The translations under genes were made by a program, and so were the position numbers. A stretch of 58,379 nucleotides of DNA, from positions 1-58,379 of the forward strand of contig JBDROX010000003.1 of the NCBI GenBank assembly GCA_043809645.1. Reading direction: 5' to 3'. The notes under the pieces were generated by a model that made no database searches, had not been told where the DNA came from, and was given only the letters and a program-made list of their open reading frames with translations. The DNA comes from JBDROX01 sp043809645. GTDB taxonomy: Bacteria > Patescibacteriota > Patescibacteriia > Magasanikbacterales > UBA922. Shown here piece after piece: positions 51,466 through 58,379 of this stretch (positions are counted from its first letter, which is position 1; each line of letters starts with the position of its first letter).

Positions 51466-51569
51466 CTATAAAGAGTGGCAAATATCACCACGTGGTGGTA
51501 TATACCACCTATTTAACTAAAAATGGCTTTATATAGCGGAGAAAGTTATTAACATTTTGCTTTTTACGA

Positions 51570-51612
51570 TGAGATTGCGACGTCATTCGAAGACTCATTC
51601 CTCGCAATGACA
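51570..51612. repeat. REP-like dispersed palindrome
   Basis: GAGATTGCGACGTCATTCG then AAGACTCATTCCTCGCAATG matches the widespread 'GAGATTGC...CTCGCAATGACA' type of bacterial repeat. It lies in the leader of the TrmB-like gene, ending 20 bases before its ATG. Confidence 0.6.
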
Positions 51613-51631
51613 GAAAAAAATATTTCGTTTT

Positions 51632-52381
51632 ATGCACACAGACACTCTGCTCAATCTCGGGCTTTCTCAAAACGAGGCAAAGATCTATGAGACCATGCTT
51701 CAAGAAGGCGAAACGACCGTGAGTGAGATCTCTAACAAAAGTAAAATTCATAGACGAAATATTTATGATTCAATGAATCGCCTTATGGAAAAAGGACTTG
51801 TTTTTCAGGTCATTGGAAGGGGAGATAATCTGTTTCGACCAGTGGAGCCAAATAAGCTGATGGAACTGGTGGATGAAAAACGAGAGCTTCTCGAGAAAAT
51901 CATGCCTGACCTGCTCTCTGAGTATGAAGCAAAGCCACATCTGGAGGCTGCATACATCTATAAGGGTATTGAAGGTTTTAAGAACTATCTCAGAGATATT
52001 TTGGCAAATGAAGAAGAAGCCTATTTTATAGGTGCAAAAGGCGCTTGGTTTGATCCTCGCCTGAAGACATTTTTGGATAGTTTTCTTATTAAAGCGAAAA
52101 AAAGAGGAATAAAGTATCGTCACCTCTTTGATTTTGAGGTCAAGGATCAGATTCCGTATGTACCAGAAGAGGTTGGAAAGCCTTATAAATATCTCCCAAA
52201 AAAGTATTCCACACCTTCTATGGTTGACATCTTTGGTGATCATGTGGTTTCATTCACAGGCGCGGGGCTTGCGAAGATAAGTGATGATATTACTATCTTT
52301 GTAAATATATCTCGCCCTCTCGCTACTAGTTATAAGACATGGTTTCAATTTATGTGGGATTATTGCCCGAAGGTTGAGTAA
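51632..52381 (+). CDS. TrmB-family regulator, single sensor domain
   Basis: 249 residues. HTH: LLNLGLSQNEAKIYETMLQE, TVSEISNKSKIHRRNIYDSM. One sensor module (AYFIGAKGAWFDPRLKTF; YKTWFQFMWDY) like each copy of the protein at 45966. Strong promoter plus palindrome in the leader suggest autoregulation. The regulated genes are unknown. Confidence 0.83.
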   Translation: MHTDTLLNLGLSQNEAKIYETMLQEGETTVSEISNKSKIHRRNIYDSMNRLMEKGLVFQVIGRGDNLFRPVEPNKLMELVDEKRELLEKIMPDLLSEYEAKPHLEAAYIYKGIEGFKNYLRDILANEEEAYFIGAKGAWFDPRLKTFLDSFLIKAKKRGIKYRHLFDFEVKDQIPYVPEEVGKPYKYLPKKYSTPSMVDIFGDHVVSFTGAGLAKISDDITIFVNISRPLATSYKTWFQFMWDYCPKVE

Positions 52382-52399
52382 TTTTTTGAAATTTTGAAT

Positions 52400-52474
52400 G
52401 CCCCTGTAGTTCAATGGATAGAACAAGACACTCCTAACGTCTAGATCCAAGTTCGATTCTTGGTGGGGGCACCA
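52400..52474 (+). tRNA. tRNA-Arg (CCT)
   Basis: Acceptor GCCCCTG/TGGGGGC; anticodon loop CTCCTAA; one A:C mismatch closes the anticodon stem. CCA is encoded. It lies 18 bases after the TrmB-like gene. Confidence 0.92.
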
Positions 52475-52537
52475 ACCTATGGTAGGTTCGTACTGGTAGA
52501 CCTTGGTCTACCTTTATTTTCAGAAAAGGAGAACAGA

Positions 52538-53116
52538 GTGAAATCCCTTATTGGTATGGAAAGGGGGCTCCGCGATATTTTTCGAGAGCTACTAAAGGTT
52601 CGGCGCTGGGAACATCTCTCCTCGAGCTATAAGGAATCTGTTGCCGAGCATACACTCAAGATGTCATTCCTGTGTATGGTCATGCTCGCCATCGAGCGTC
52701 GTGCTGGGGTGCACCAGATCAACGAGGCAGAGATTCTTGGTTGCGTGATCACACACGACTGGGGCGAGATCCTCGTCAATGACATTTCTCGTCACCAGAA
52801 AACCCCGGAGCGTGAAAAGGCCGAGGATGAAGCTTTCGCAACAATGATGAGCTCGATCGTTCCACCAGATCTCTTGAACTACTTTCAACTTCCAATCGAT
52901 CGTCGGATCGACGTCGACGATCTTACGCGAGAGTTTTGGAACGCCTGTGAGCATATAGGTTATTTGATCTTTGCATTCGAGGAATACTATGGAAATGGAG
53001 AGCAGGATTTCCTCCAGGTTATTCGCGATGAGCAGAAGGTGCTAATGGCTTTCCGAAAGAAGTTCGTGAGCGTAGACTCTTTCCTAGTTGGACTCGAACA
53101 GACGATGGGTTTCTAG
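52538..53116 (+). CDS. HD-domain phosphohydrolase, YfbR/HDDC2-like (unit K)
   Basis: 192 residues from GTG 52538, set by AAAAGGAG 6-7 bases upstream. HD motifs: RRWEHLSSSYKESVAEHT gives the first His ligands, CVITHDWGEILVNDI the HD pair, and a later Asp near DVDDLTREFW. Such proteins dephosphorylate deoxynucleoside monophosphates. GC-richer codons than neighbours; solitary, immediately behind tRNA-Arg, with a GC hairpin behind it. Perhaps integrated at the tRNA. Confidence 0.75.
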   Translation: MKSLIGMERGLRDIFRELLKVRRWEHLSSSYKESVAEHTLKMSFLCMVMLAIERRAGVHQINEAEILGCVITHDWGEILVNDISRHQKTPEREKAEDEAFATMMSSIVPPDLLNYFQLPIDRRIDVDDLTREFWNACEHIGYLIFAFEEYYGNGEQDFLQVIRDEQKVLMAFRKKFVSVDSFLVGLEQTMGF

Positions 53117-53145
53117 CGTGAGGGACTGTACACACTGGGATTTTG

Positions 53146-53178
53146 ATCTTCCTGCGACCAAACGGCCGCAGGAAGATG
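53146..53178 (+). terminator. GC hairpin after unit K
   Basis: ATCTTCCTGCG (53146-53156) and CGCAGGAAGAT (53168-53178), perfect 11-base arms, no U-tract. Confidence 0.65.
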
Positions 53179-53245
53179 TAATTGTCTAGACTATTGTATA
53201 CATTTGAACTCAAATATAGATATTTCAGCCTGAGAGGCTATTTTT

Positions 53246-53261
53246 TGTTTCACGTGAAACA
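53246..53261. promoter_or_regulatory. parS: parS site 1
   Basis: TGTTTCACGTGAAACA, a perfect 16-base palindrome identical to the consensus ParB (Spo0J) binding site. No parA or parB is in the window. Confidence 0.9.
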
Positions 53262-53426
53262 AATTGGATACTTCTGTGTGAAATGTTGATGGAACTGGGG
53301 ATATCTTTCGAAAAGTGGGGAGTACTTTAATAAAAAGCACAAATTTAACACAAAATACTAAAACTATACCTCTAATTGCAATTCTAATGAGATCAGTGAC
53401 CTTTGTGGCAATCAAATCTAAAGAGT

Positions 53427-53442
53427 TGTTTCACGTGAAACA
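53427..53442. promoter_or_regulatory. parS: parS site 2
   Basis: A second identical TGTTTCACGTGAAACA, 181 bases from the first. They lie about 20 kb from the origin, as usual for parS. Confidence 0.9.
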
Positions 53443-53628
53443 ATTTAGAAGACTATTTCCAGATTTTTACAAAATTATGAAAGTTTTCTGCTAAATATAA
53501 ACGTAAAATAGCGTCGTACAACAATGACACATAAAAACACAAAATTTTTAATTATTTTCTATAAAAAAGAACCGTCTGTGGGTAGTATTCTGTAAGTAGT
53601 GCTACCACCTGTGGTATACTTGTCCCAT

Positions 53629-54273
53629 ATGAAAAAGATAGCTTTTTTTAGTATTTTTGTCCTACCCTTTTTTCTGATTTCTACACTGAGCGCTGCCATG
53701 ACTGGGGGGCAGTTTATTGTTGTTGAGGATGGGTTTAGTTTTGTAGAGTCTATTACGAGTACTGGAGGAACGTTTGAGCTACATGATTATGGAAACTATG
53801 ATTCTGGTTCAGAAAGTGGTGGTGATTTTGAAATTTTCGGCGGTTTTCTTTTCCCAGGGCTTGCCTCTCTTAGCCTAACAGTGAGCGCAGGTTCTCTTGA
53901 TTTGGGAACGCTCAGTACTAGTGCAACATCGTCAGATTCATTGACACTCACTGTCACGACTGACTCTAGTACGGGGTACACAGTCTCAATTACAGAAGAT
54001 GGGAATTTACGTTCTGGCGCGAATGATATTGATGATGTCAGTGATACGCTTGTCAGCGTTGGTGCAGAAGAATACGGAATTCACACAACCATTGGTACTT
54101 CTGGACTTTTGGATGATGATACTGCGATTGATGGGACAGTGAACGTTATGGCCAATTCTGGTGCTGTAACAGGCCAGACAACAGACGTTACCTTTACGGC
54201 AGGAATAACTGGGAGCACGGTTGCAGGTTCATACTCAAATACCGTTACCTTCACAGCAACAGTAAACCCGTAG
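53629..54273 (+). CDS. WxL-like secreted surface protein
   Basis: 214 residues from ATG 53629 (MKKIAFFSIFVLPFFLIST). Signal peptide, then a mature protein built of Thr/Ser/Gly-rich strands: SLTVSAGSLDLGTLSTSATS, SLTLTVTTDSSTGYTVSITE and a C-terminal SYSNTVTFTATVNP, resembling WxL cell-surface domains. No WxL tryptophan motif is obvious, so the match is to the fold type only. First of a three- or four-gene cluster; the next gene starts 1 base after its stop. Confidence 0.7.
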   Translation: MKKIAFFSIFVLPFFLISTLSAAMTGGQFIVVEDGFSFVESITSTGGTFELHDYGNYDSGSESGGDFEIFGGFLFPGLASLSLTVSAGSLDLGTLSTSATSSDSLTLTVTTDSSTGYTVSITEDGNLRSGANDIDDVSDTLVSVGAEEYGIHTTIGTSGLLDDDTAIDGTVNVMANSGAVTGQTTDVTFTAGITGSTVAGSYSNTVTFTATVNP

Positions 54274-54274
54274 T

Positions 54275-55150
54275 ATGCAATTCAAAATTCAAAATTCAAA
54301 ATTCAAAATATTTCTGGCTATTCTTTTCCTGAGCCTTTCAGTTTTTTTTGTTCGAGATGTAAGTGCGCTTCAAATATCTCCGGCAAAACAGGCCGTGGTT
54401 GTGAAGAATGGTGATGTTCAGATAGTACCTGTCACCTTCATAAATGATGATGATAAAACCATGGTACTCACCCCAGAGGTGAGTGCGTTCACTACTCACC
54501 CAGAAACAGGAAGTCCGGTTTTTGATGTGTTTGATGAGGCCAAGTCATGGATACGAGTAGTACCACAGCGACTCCAACTTCTTCCCGGGCAGGAAGGCAT
54601 TTTTTCTTTTACTGTTTCTGTTCCAGAGAGCGCTGAAGAAAGAAGTCATTACCTAGGCCTCTTCGCAAAGAGTGCACCAGCAGCTGGGCAGGTTGGTGTG
54701 GGATCACGGCTCGGATCACTTCTTTTTCTTCATGTTGGTTTTTCTGCTCATGAGGAGTTGGCACCTCTTCACTTTGGCTCTGATACACGTTTTACATCTG
54801 GTTCTGATATTTTTCTTTCACTTATTTTAGAAAATACTGGATCCATTCATGTGATTCCAAGTGGTAGTATCAATTCAGTAGGGAATGAGCTTGCAAAGAT
54901 TAATATTGATAAACAAAAAGTACTTCCTGGAGCGAAAATACAGGAAACATATCAAGTTAAAGATATTTCAAAATTAAAAATAGGAAAGAACAATATTCAT
55001 GCAACTGTTCTATATGGACTTACAGGCCAAGAGTTACGTACGCAGGCATCAGTCTGGTATGTGCCGCTTACATTAATTCTAAGTGGATTAGGTGGGGTGC
55101 TTATTTTGTTACTCCTTGTATTTTTTATCAAAAGAAAAAGACGATCATAG
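54275..55150 (+). CDS. DUF916-like wall/WxL-associated membrane protein
   Basis: 291 residues. Signal peptide beginning MQFKIQNSKFKIFLAILF, whose first codons are an ATTCAAA tandem repeat. Ig-like strands follow: LQISPAKQAVVVKNGDVQI, PVTFINDDDKTMVLTPEV, LLPGQEGIFSFTVSVPE, SHYLGLFAKSAP. The C-terminal helix (LTLILSGLGGVLILLLLVFF) and KRKRRS tail place it in the membrane with the domain outside. In Firmicutes DUF916 proteins partner WxL proteins, and here it follows a WxL-like gene directly. Confidence 0.72.
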   Translation: MQFKIQNSKFKIFLAILFLSLSVFFVRDVSALQISPAKQAVVVKNGDVQIVPVTFINDDDKTMVLTPEVSAFTTHPETGSPVFDVFDEAKSWIRVVPQRLQLLPGQEGIFSFTVSVPESAEERSHYLGLFAKSAPAAGQVGVGSRLGSLLFLHVGFSAHEELAPLHFGSDTRFTSGSDIFLSLILENTGSIHVIPSGSINSVGNELAKINIDKQKVLPGAKIQETYQVKDISKLKIGKNNIHATVLYGLTGQELRTQASVWYVPLTLILSGLGGVLILLLLVFFIKRKRRS

Positions 55151-55151
55151 T

Positions 55152-57422
55152 ATGAGTGTTGGCAGTTTTAAAAAAAGAATAAGTTTTTTGCTTGGCACTA
55201 CTGCTGCAGTGTTGTTTTTTTCTCTATCACTTGGTTCGGTTTTTGCAGCAACAGAAGACGTGACTATTGATGCGACTGTGCCATCTACTGCGCCAGTATG
55301 TGGAAACAATGTCGTTGAGGGAGCAGAAGAGTGTGATGATGGAAATACCTCTGGTGGTGATGGCTGTAGTGCTATCTGCGAAACAGAAAGTGGAAGTCCA
55401 CCACCCCCACCCCCAGTTCCAGTATGTGGGAATGGTATTCCAGAATTAGGAGAGGAGTGTGATGACGGAAATACCTCTGGTGGTGATGGCTGTAGTGCAA
55501 TTTGTGCTATTGAGTCTTCTGCTGTATGTGGCAATAGTCTCCTCGAAGGTGCAGAAACCTGTGATGACGGAAATTTCCTGGCTGGCGATGGGTGTAGCGC
55601 CTTTTGCACAATAGAGCCCCCTCCTGTATGTGGCAATGGGTCCTTGGAAGTTTTGGAAGAGTGTGATGACGGAAATACCTCTGGTGGTGACGGATGTTCA
55701 GCGCTCTGTATAACAGAACTTCCTCCTGCAGTATGCGGGGATAGTTTTGTTGAGAGCGCAGAAGAGTGTGATGATGGAAATACCTCTGGTGGTGACGGAT
55801 GTTCAGCGCTCTGCTTCATTGAGGCTCCAATTGGTGTTTGCGGTGATGGAGGTCTTCATGCAGGGGAAGAGTGTGATGACGGTAACAATATCAATGGTGA
55901 TGGTTGCTCGGCAATGTGTTTTATAGAAGGAGTTTTTCCTGTGTGCGGTGATGGTCTTGTTGGAGGAAGTGAACAGTGTGATGACGGAAATAATAATAGT
56001 GGAGATGGGTGCAATGCAGCGTGTCAAATAGAGACAGTCCTGCCACCTGTCCCACCAGGTACAGAGCCCCCAACAACACCTGGTCCAGGTGGGCCAGGTT
56101 ACCTTCTTTATTGTGGAAATGGTGAGTTAGAAGAAGATGAGGCATGTGATGACGGAAATATTATTTCTGGAGATGGGTGCAGTGAGATTTGTGAAGTAGA
56201 GGACGAAGACGATATTGTTACAGAGCCAGATGAACAGCCTGATGAGAAGCAAGGAGCCATTGCCGGTGCTGTGGATGCAGTCTCAGGGGTGATTTCTTCT
56301 ATACTTCCAGATAGCGCTTCTGCACAGATTGCATCAATTACAAAAACAATATCTGAAGGTATTGACCAAGCACAGGAGTTGGCCGATAATCCAACAGTAG
56401 AAAAAGTTACAGAATCAGTGGTGGCTCCAGCTATTGTTACTGCTGTTGCTGCTGCGGTTCTTCCTTCGCTTTGGTCAATATTATTTCCCTTCCTTCGCTT
56501 TCTTTTCTTGCAGCCTCTCCTCCTTTTTGGTAGGCGAAGACGAAAAGATTGGGGAACTGTCTACAATAGTTTGAATAAGTTGCCAGTTGATCTTGCTATA
56601 GTACGTCTGATTCACAAGGCTACAAATAAAGTTGTGCGCTCTCGTGTCACAGATAAGTCTGGACGATACCTTTTTCGTGCTCAAAAAGGAGAGTATGTTC
56701 TTGAGGTTGTGAAAAATGGCTTTACATTTCCAACACAGATTCTTCAGTCAGTTCAGTCTGACGGAGAAATGGTTGATATTTATCATGGAGAGATCATTAG
56801 TGTGTCAGAGAATGACACAAAGATAACTCCAAATATTCCAATCGATCCAATCGGGGCAGCGAAAACCCCAAAACGTATTCTTTGGGAAGGGAGACTCAGA
56901 ATTCTTCAGCATGTGCTGTCATTGGGTGGTGTTATGGCAAGTCTTATTGCATTGTATATTTCTTCCACGCCACTACTTTGGGGCTTTTTGATTATTCACA
57001 TAGTTTTGTATGCATTTTTCTTGCGCTTTATTAAGCCAAAAAAACCAAATGGCTGGGGTATTGTCTACGATGAAGCTGACGAAAAGCCGATTGGGCGTGC
57101 TGTGGCACGACTTTTTTCCAAGGAGTACAGCAAACTTGTGTCAACAGAGCTTACTGACAGTAATGGGCACTATGTTTTTCTCGCTGGCCCTAGTGATTAT
57201 TATGTAACTTTTGAGAAGGACGGTTATATTGATGCAACCAAAGAAGTAACTGTTGAAGCAAAAGAAGAAGTTGTAAAGGAGCGAGTTGGTCTTAAGAAAA
57301 GTTCTATAGATTCAAATTCTAGCATAAATAGGATAGAACCTGTTGATTCAGCAGAAGCACATGTTGGTGGGTCTCAAATCGAGCAGAAAAGTGATGTTGT
57401 TATTGAAAAACCTGAAAAATAA
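55152..57422 (+). CDS. DUF4215-repeat and CarboxypepD_reg-like membrane protein
   Basis: 756 residues from ATG 55152. Signal/anchor (ISFLLGTTAAVLFFSLSLG), then eight Cys-rich DUF4215 repeats of the form CGxG..E.CDDGN...GDGCS..C (residues about 50-370). A Pro/Glu linker, an alanine-rich helix, a membrane segment (LWSILFPFLRFLFLQPLLLF), a carboxypeptidase-regulatory-like domain (VYNSLNKLPVDLAIVRLI), another two membrane helices, and a second such domain (IVYDEADEKPIGRAVARLF) near the C-terminus. Likely a surface adhesin or sensor. Last gene of the cluster with the previous two. Confidence 0.82.
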   Translation: MSVGSFKKRISFLLGTTAAVLFFSLSLGSVFAATEDVTIDATVPSTAPVCGNNVVEGAEECDDGNTSGGDGCSAICETESGSPPPPPPVPVCGNGIPELGEECDDGNTSGGDGCSAICAIESSAVCGNSLLEGAETCDDGNFLAGDGCSAFCTIEPPPVCGNGSLEVLEECDDGNTSGGDGCSALCITELPPAVCGDSFVESAEECDDGNTSGGDGCSALCFIEAPIGVCGDGGLHAGEECDDGNNINGDGCSAMCFIEGVFPVCGDGLVGGSEQCDDGNNNSGDGCNAACQIETVLPPVPPGTEPPTTPGPGGPGYLLYCGNGELEEDEACDDGNIISGDGCSEICEVEDEDDIVTEPDEQPDEKQGAIAGAVDAVSGVISSILPDSASAQIASITKTISEGIDQAQELADNPTVEKVTESVVAPAIVTAVAAAVLPSLWSILFPFLRFLFLQPLLLFGRRRRKDWGTVYNSLNKLPVDLAIVRLIHKATNKVVRSRVTDKSGRYLFRAQKGEYVLEVVKNGFTFPTQILQSVQSDGEMVDIYHGEIISVSENDTKITPNIPIDPIGAAKTPKRILWEGRLRILQHVLSLGGVMASLIALYISSTPLLWGFLIIHIVLYAFFLRFIKPKKPNGWGIVYDEADEKPIGRAVARLFSKEYSKLVSTELTDSNGHYVFLAGPSDYYVTFEKDGYIDATKEVTVEAKEEVVKERVGLKKSSIDSNSSINRIEPVDSAEAHVGGSQIEQKSDVVIEKPEK

Positions 57423-57536
57423 TCTAGTTGATTCATTTTTCTCAGCACACATGGCGTGTTTTTTAAAACTGTGTATAAAGACGCAGAGAGTGGGTAACAC
57501 TGGGGAGAGAACTGTGGTATAATTGTGTATAGAAAT

Positions 57537-58379
57537 ATGCCACATGTGCGGGAGCGCAACTCTTTTTTGTATGAGTTTGCAAATTTTGTACATAGTGAAC
57601 TATCAGATACATCTGTGAAGCAAGATGAAAGAAAATTTAATTGGACACAGCAAGTTTTTGCTTCTTTTAGCATTACAATTTTTATTTGTCTTGTTTTTTT
57701 CTTTTTTCCACACCAGGCATTTGGTGAGACGAACGTTCCGAACGTCATTACCTACCAAGGAAAGCTTTATGATGGTGGTTCTGCTGTGACGACAAGTAAG
57801 GATATGAAGTTCCTTGTATATGATGCAGTGAGTGGTGGAAATCTTCTCTACACTGCCTCAGGAACTCTCATATCATCTTTGACAATTTCTGTCACACCAA
57901 CGAGCGGTGTCTTTGCAGTCGAGCTTGGTGGAACTGGGACGAACAGTCTTTCTCCTACCATTTTTCAAAATAATCAGAATTTATATCTGGAACTTGTCGT
58001 TTCAGGGACAACTCTTACTCCACGGAAGCAGCTGAGTGCGACACCATTTGCCATGAATTCTCAGTACCTGATGGGTGTAGCGGCAACGAGCACTGCATCG
58101 ACTTCAGAATATATTCCGATTTCAGATGGTAATGGATACTTCAATTTCACACGTGTTGGTGTGAATACAACAACACCTTCATATGGTCTTGGGGTTAATG
58201 GTACGGCACATGTGACTGGAGCTGCAACACTTGGCTCTACTCTTGGAGTGACTGGTGCTTCTACGTTTGCCGGTCTTCTCACTGCATACAACTCTACACT
58301 TGGAACAGTTACAGTAACCAGCACACTCACTGCAGCAGACCTTACCGCTTATCTTTCAACTATTGGAGGTCTCACTGTC
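57537..58379 (+). CDS. 5' end of a large secreted fibre-like protein (cut by the window edge)
   Basis: Open to the last base, 281 codons visible. MPHVRERNSFLYEFANFV, then a membrane segment (FASFSITIFICLVFFFF) as signal, cleaved near FGE. The mature part starts VPNVITYQGKLYDGG and KQLSATPFAMNSQYL, the head motif of many phage-tail-fibre-like bacterial surface proteins. The repeat-rich shaft VTGAATLGSTLGVTGASTF then begins. TATAAT 57520-57525 is close upstream. The function is probably attachment; the rest is outside the window. Confidence 0.75.
   Translation, partial: MPHVRERNSFLYEFANFVHSELSDTSVKQDERKFNWTQQVFASFSITIFICLVFFFFPHQAFGETNVPNVITYQGKLYDGGSAVTTSKDMKFLVYDAVSGGNLLYTASGTLISSLTISVTPTSGVFAVELGGTGTNSLSPTIFQNNQNLYLELVVSGTTLTPRKQLSATPFAMNSQYLMGVAATSTASTSEYIPISDGNGYFNFTRVGVNTTTPSYGLGVNGTAHVTGAATLGSTLGVTGASTFAGLLTAYNSTLGTVTVTSTLTAADLTAYLSTIGGLTV

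Larger units (their letters stand above)
53179..53628. other. Gene-poor region around two parS sites
   Basis: No convincing gene. The minus-strand frame 53191-53415 runs across a parS site and has no SD. Promoter of the WxL-like gene: a TATACT box near 53616 just before ATG 53629, preceded by TGCTACC. The rest is AT-rich. Confidence 0.5.

Noticed and set aside
53191..53415. Small membrane protein on the minus strand across parS
   Set aside because: No SD; the frame depends on the palindrome TTTCACGTGAAA, which commonly gives FHVK-type translations.
55145..55819. 224-codon minus-strand frame
   Set aside because: Shadow of the DUF4215 repeats on the opposite strand; Ser/Pro repeats reflect the repeat DNA.
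55300..56200. CRISPR array
   Set aside because: The regular repeats are coding (Cys-rich DUF4215 repeats) with variable, non-spacer-like interiors; no cas genes are present. I saw no CRISPR array in the window.
1..58379. Prophage or complete transposon
   Set aside because: No integrase, transposase, capsid, terminase or tail gene is recognisable; the foreign units are single genes without mobility functions.

Overview
The window looks like part of a Patescibacteria (Candidate Phyla Radiation) chromosome. Reasons: AT-rich compact housekeeping genes with few strong Shine-Dalgarno (SD) sites, an archaeal-like ValS, LTD/PKD surface proteins, CarboxypepD_reg-type envelope proteins, two TrmB-like regulators, and short in-frame repeat insertions in coding genes. 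I cannot name a finer lineage. UGA is used normally as a stop (for example the ATGA overlaps near 11985 and 12188), so this is not the Gracilibacteria/Absconditabacteria code.

Layout. 1-13.6 kb: 3' part of valS, an attC-like palindrome, a GHKL-DUF4325 regulator, a lipoprotein, a giant LTD/PKD protein, a Kef-type antiporter, six tRNA genes, and a four-gene overlapping operon (zinc ribbon, XRE, DUF218, cysteine hydrolase) followed by a strong branched palindrome. 13.7-31 kb: HExxH protein, three tRNAs, epmA-efp, DUF218, transketolase, transaldolase, a strongly promoted structured RNA, dksA-like, lspA, comM, a Cys/Met PLP enzyme, a LysM-M23 peptidase, trigger factor carrying an in-frame UGA, and DUF167. 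31-39 kb: the classical origin block yidD-rnpA-rpmH / dnaA / dnaN, with a textbook DnaA-box, GC-clamp and DnaA-trio unwinding region before dnaN, then PBP1a. 39-53 kb: 3D-domain protein, tRNA-Cys, polA, U32 peptidase, DUF1003, holA, two TrmB-like regulators (one with a triplicated sensor domain), rpsT, rmuC, tRNA-Arg. 53-58 kb: two perfect parS sites, then a cell-surface cluster (WxL-like protein, DUF916-like anchor, DUF4215-repeat/CarboxypepD membrane protein, and the 5' end of a large secreted fibre-like protein).

The most unusual feature is a set of about eleven short solitary genes scattered between the housekeeping genes (near 4.6, 9.0, 19.4, 22.7, 24.7, 30.8, 39.8, 47.8, 48.7, 51.3 and 52.5 kb). 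They have balanced or high GC and C/G-ending codons. Most have a strong AGGAGG-type SD, and most have a TTGACA-type promoter 17 bp from a TATAAT-type box. Most end in a GC-rich hairpin and/or a native terminator. Their products (Cys-rich lipoproteins of myxobacterial style, a beta-barrel-like protein, an HD phosphohydrolase, orphan small proteins) do not look Patescibacterial. I interpret them as independently acquired, self-contained expression units; some look damaged (two apparent +1 frameshifts, one lost stop codon).

Coordinates were worked out by hand from the sequence. Family names rest on motif recognition, not on database searches.
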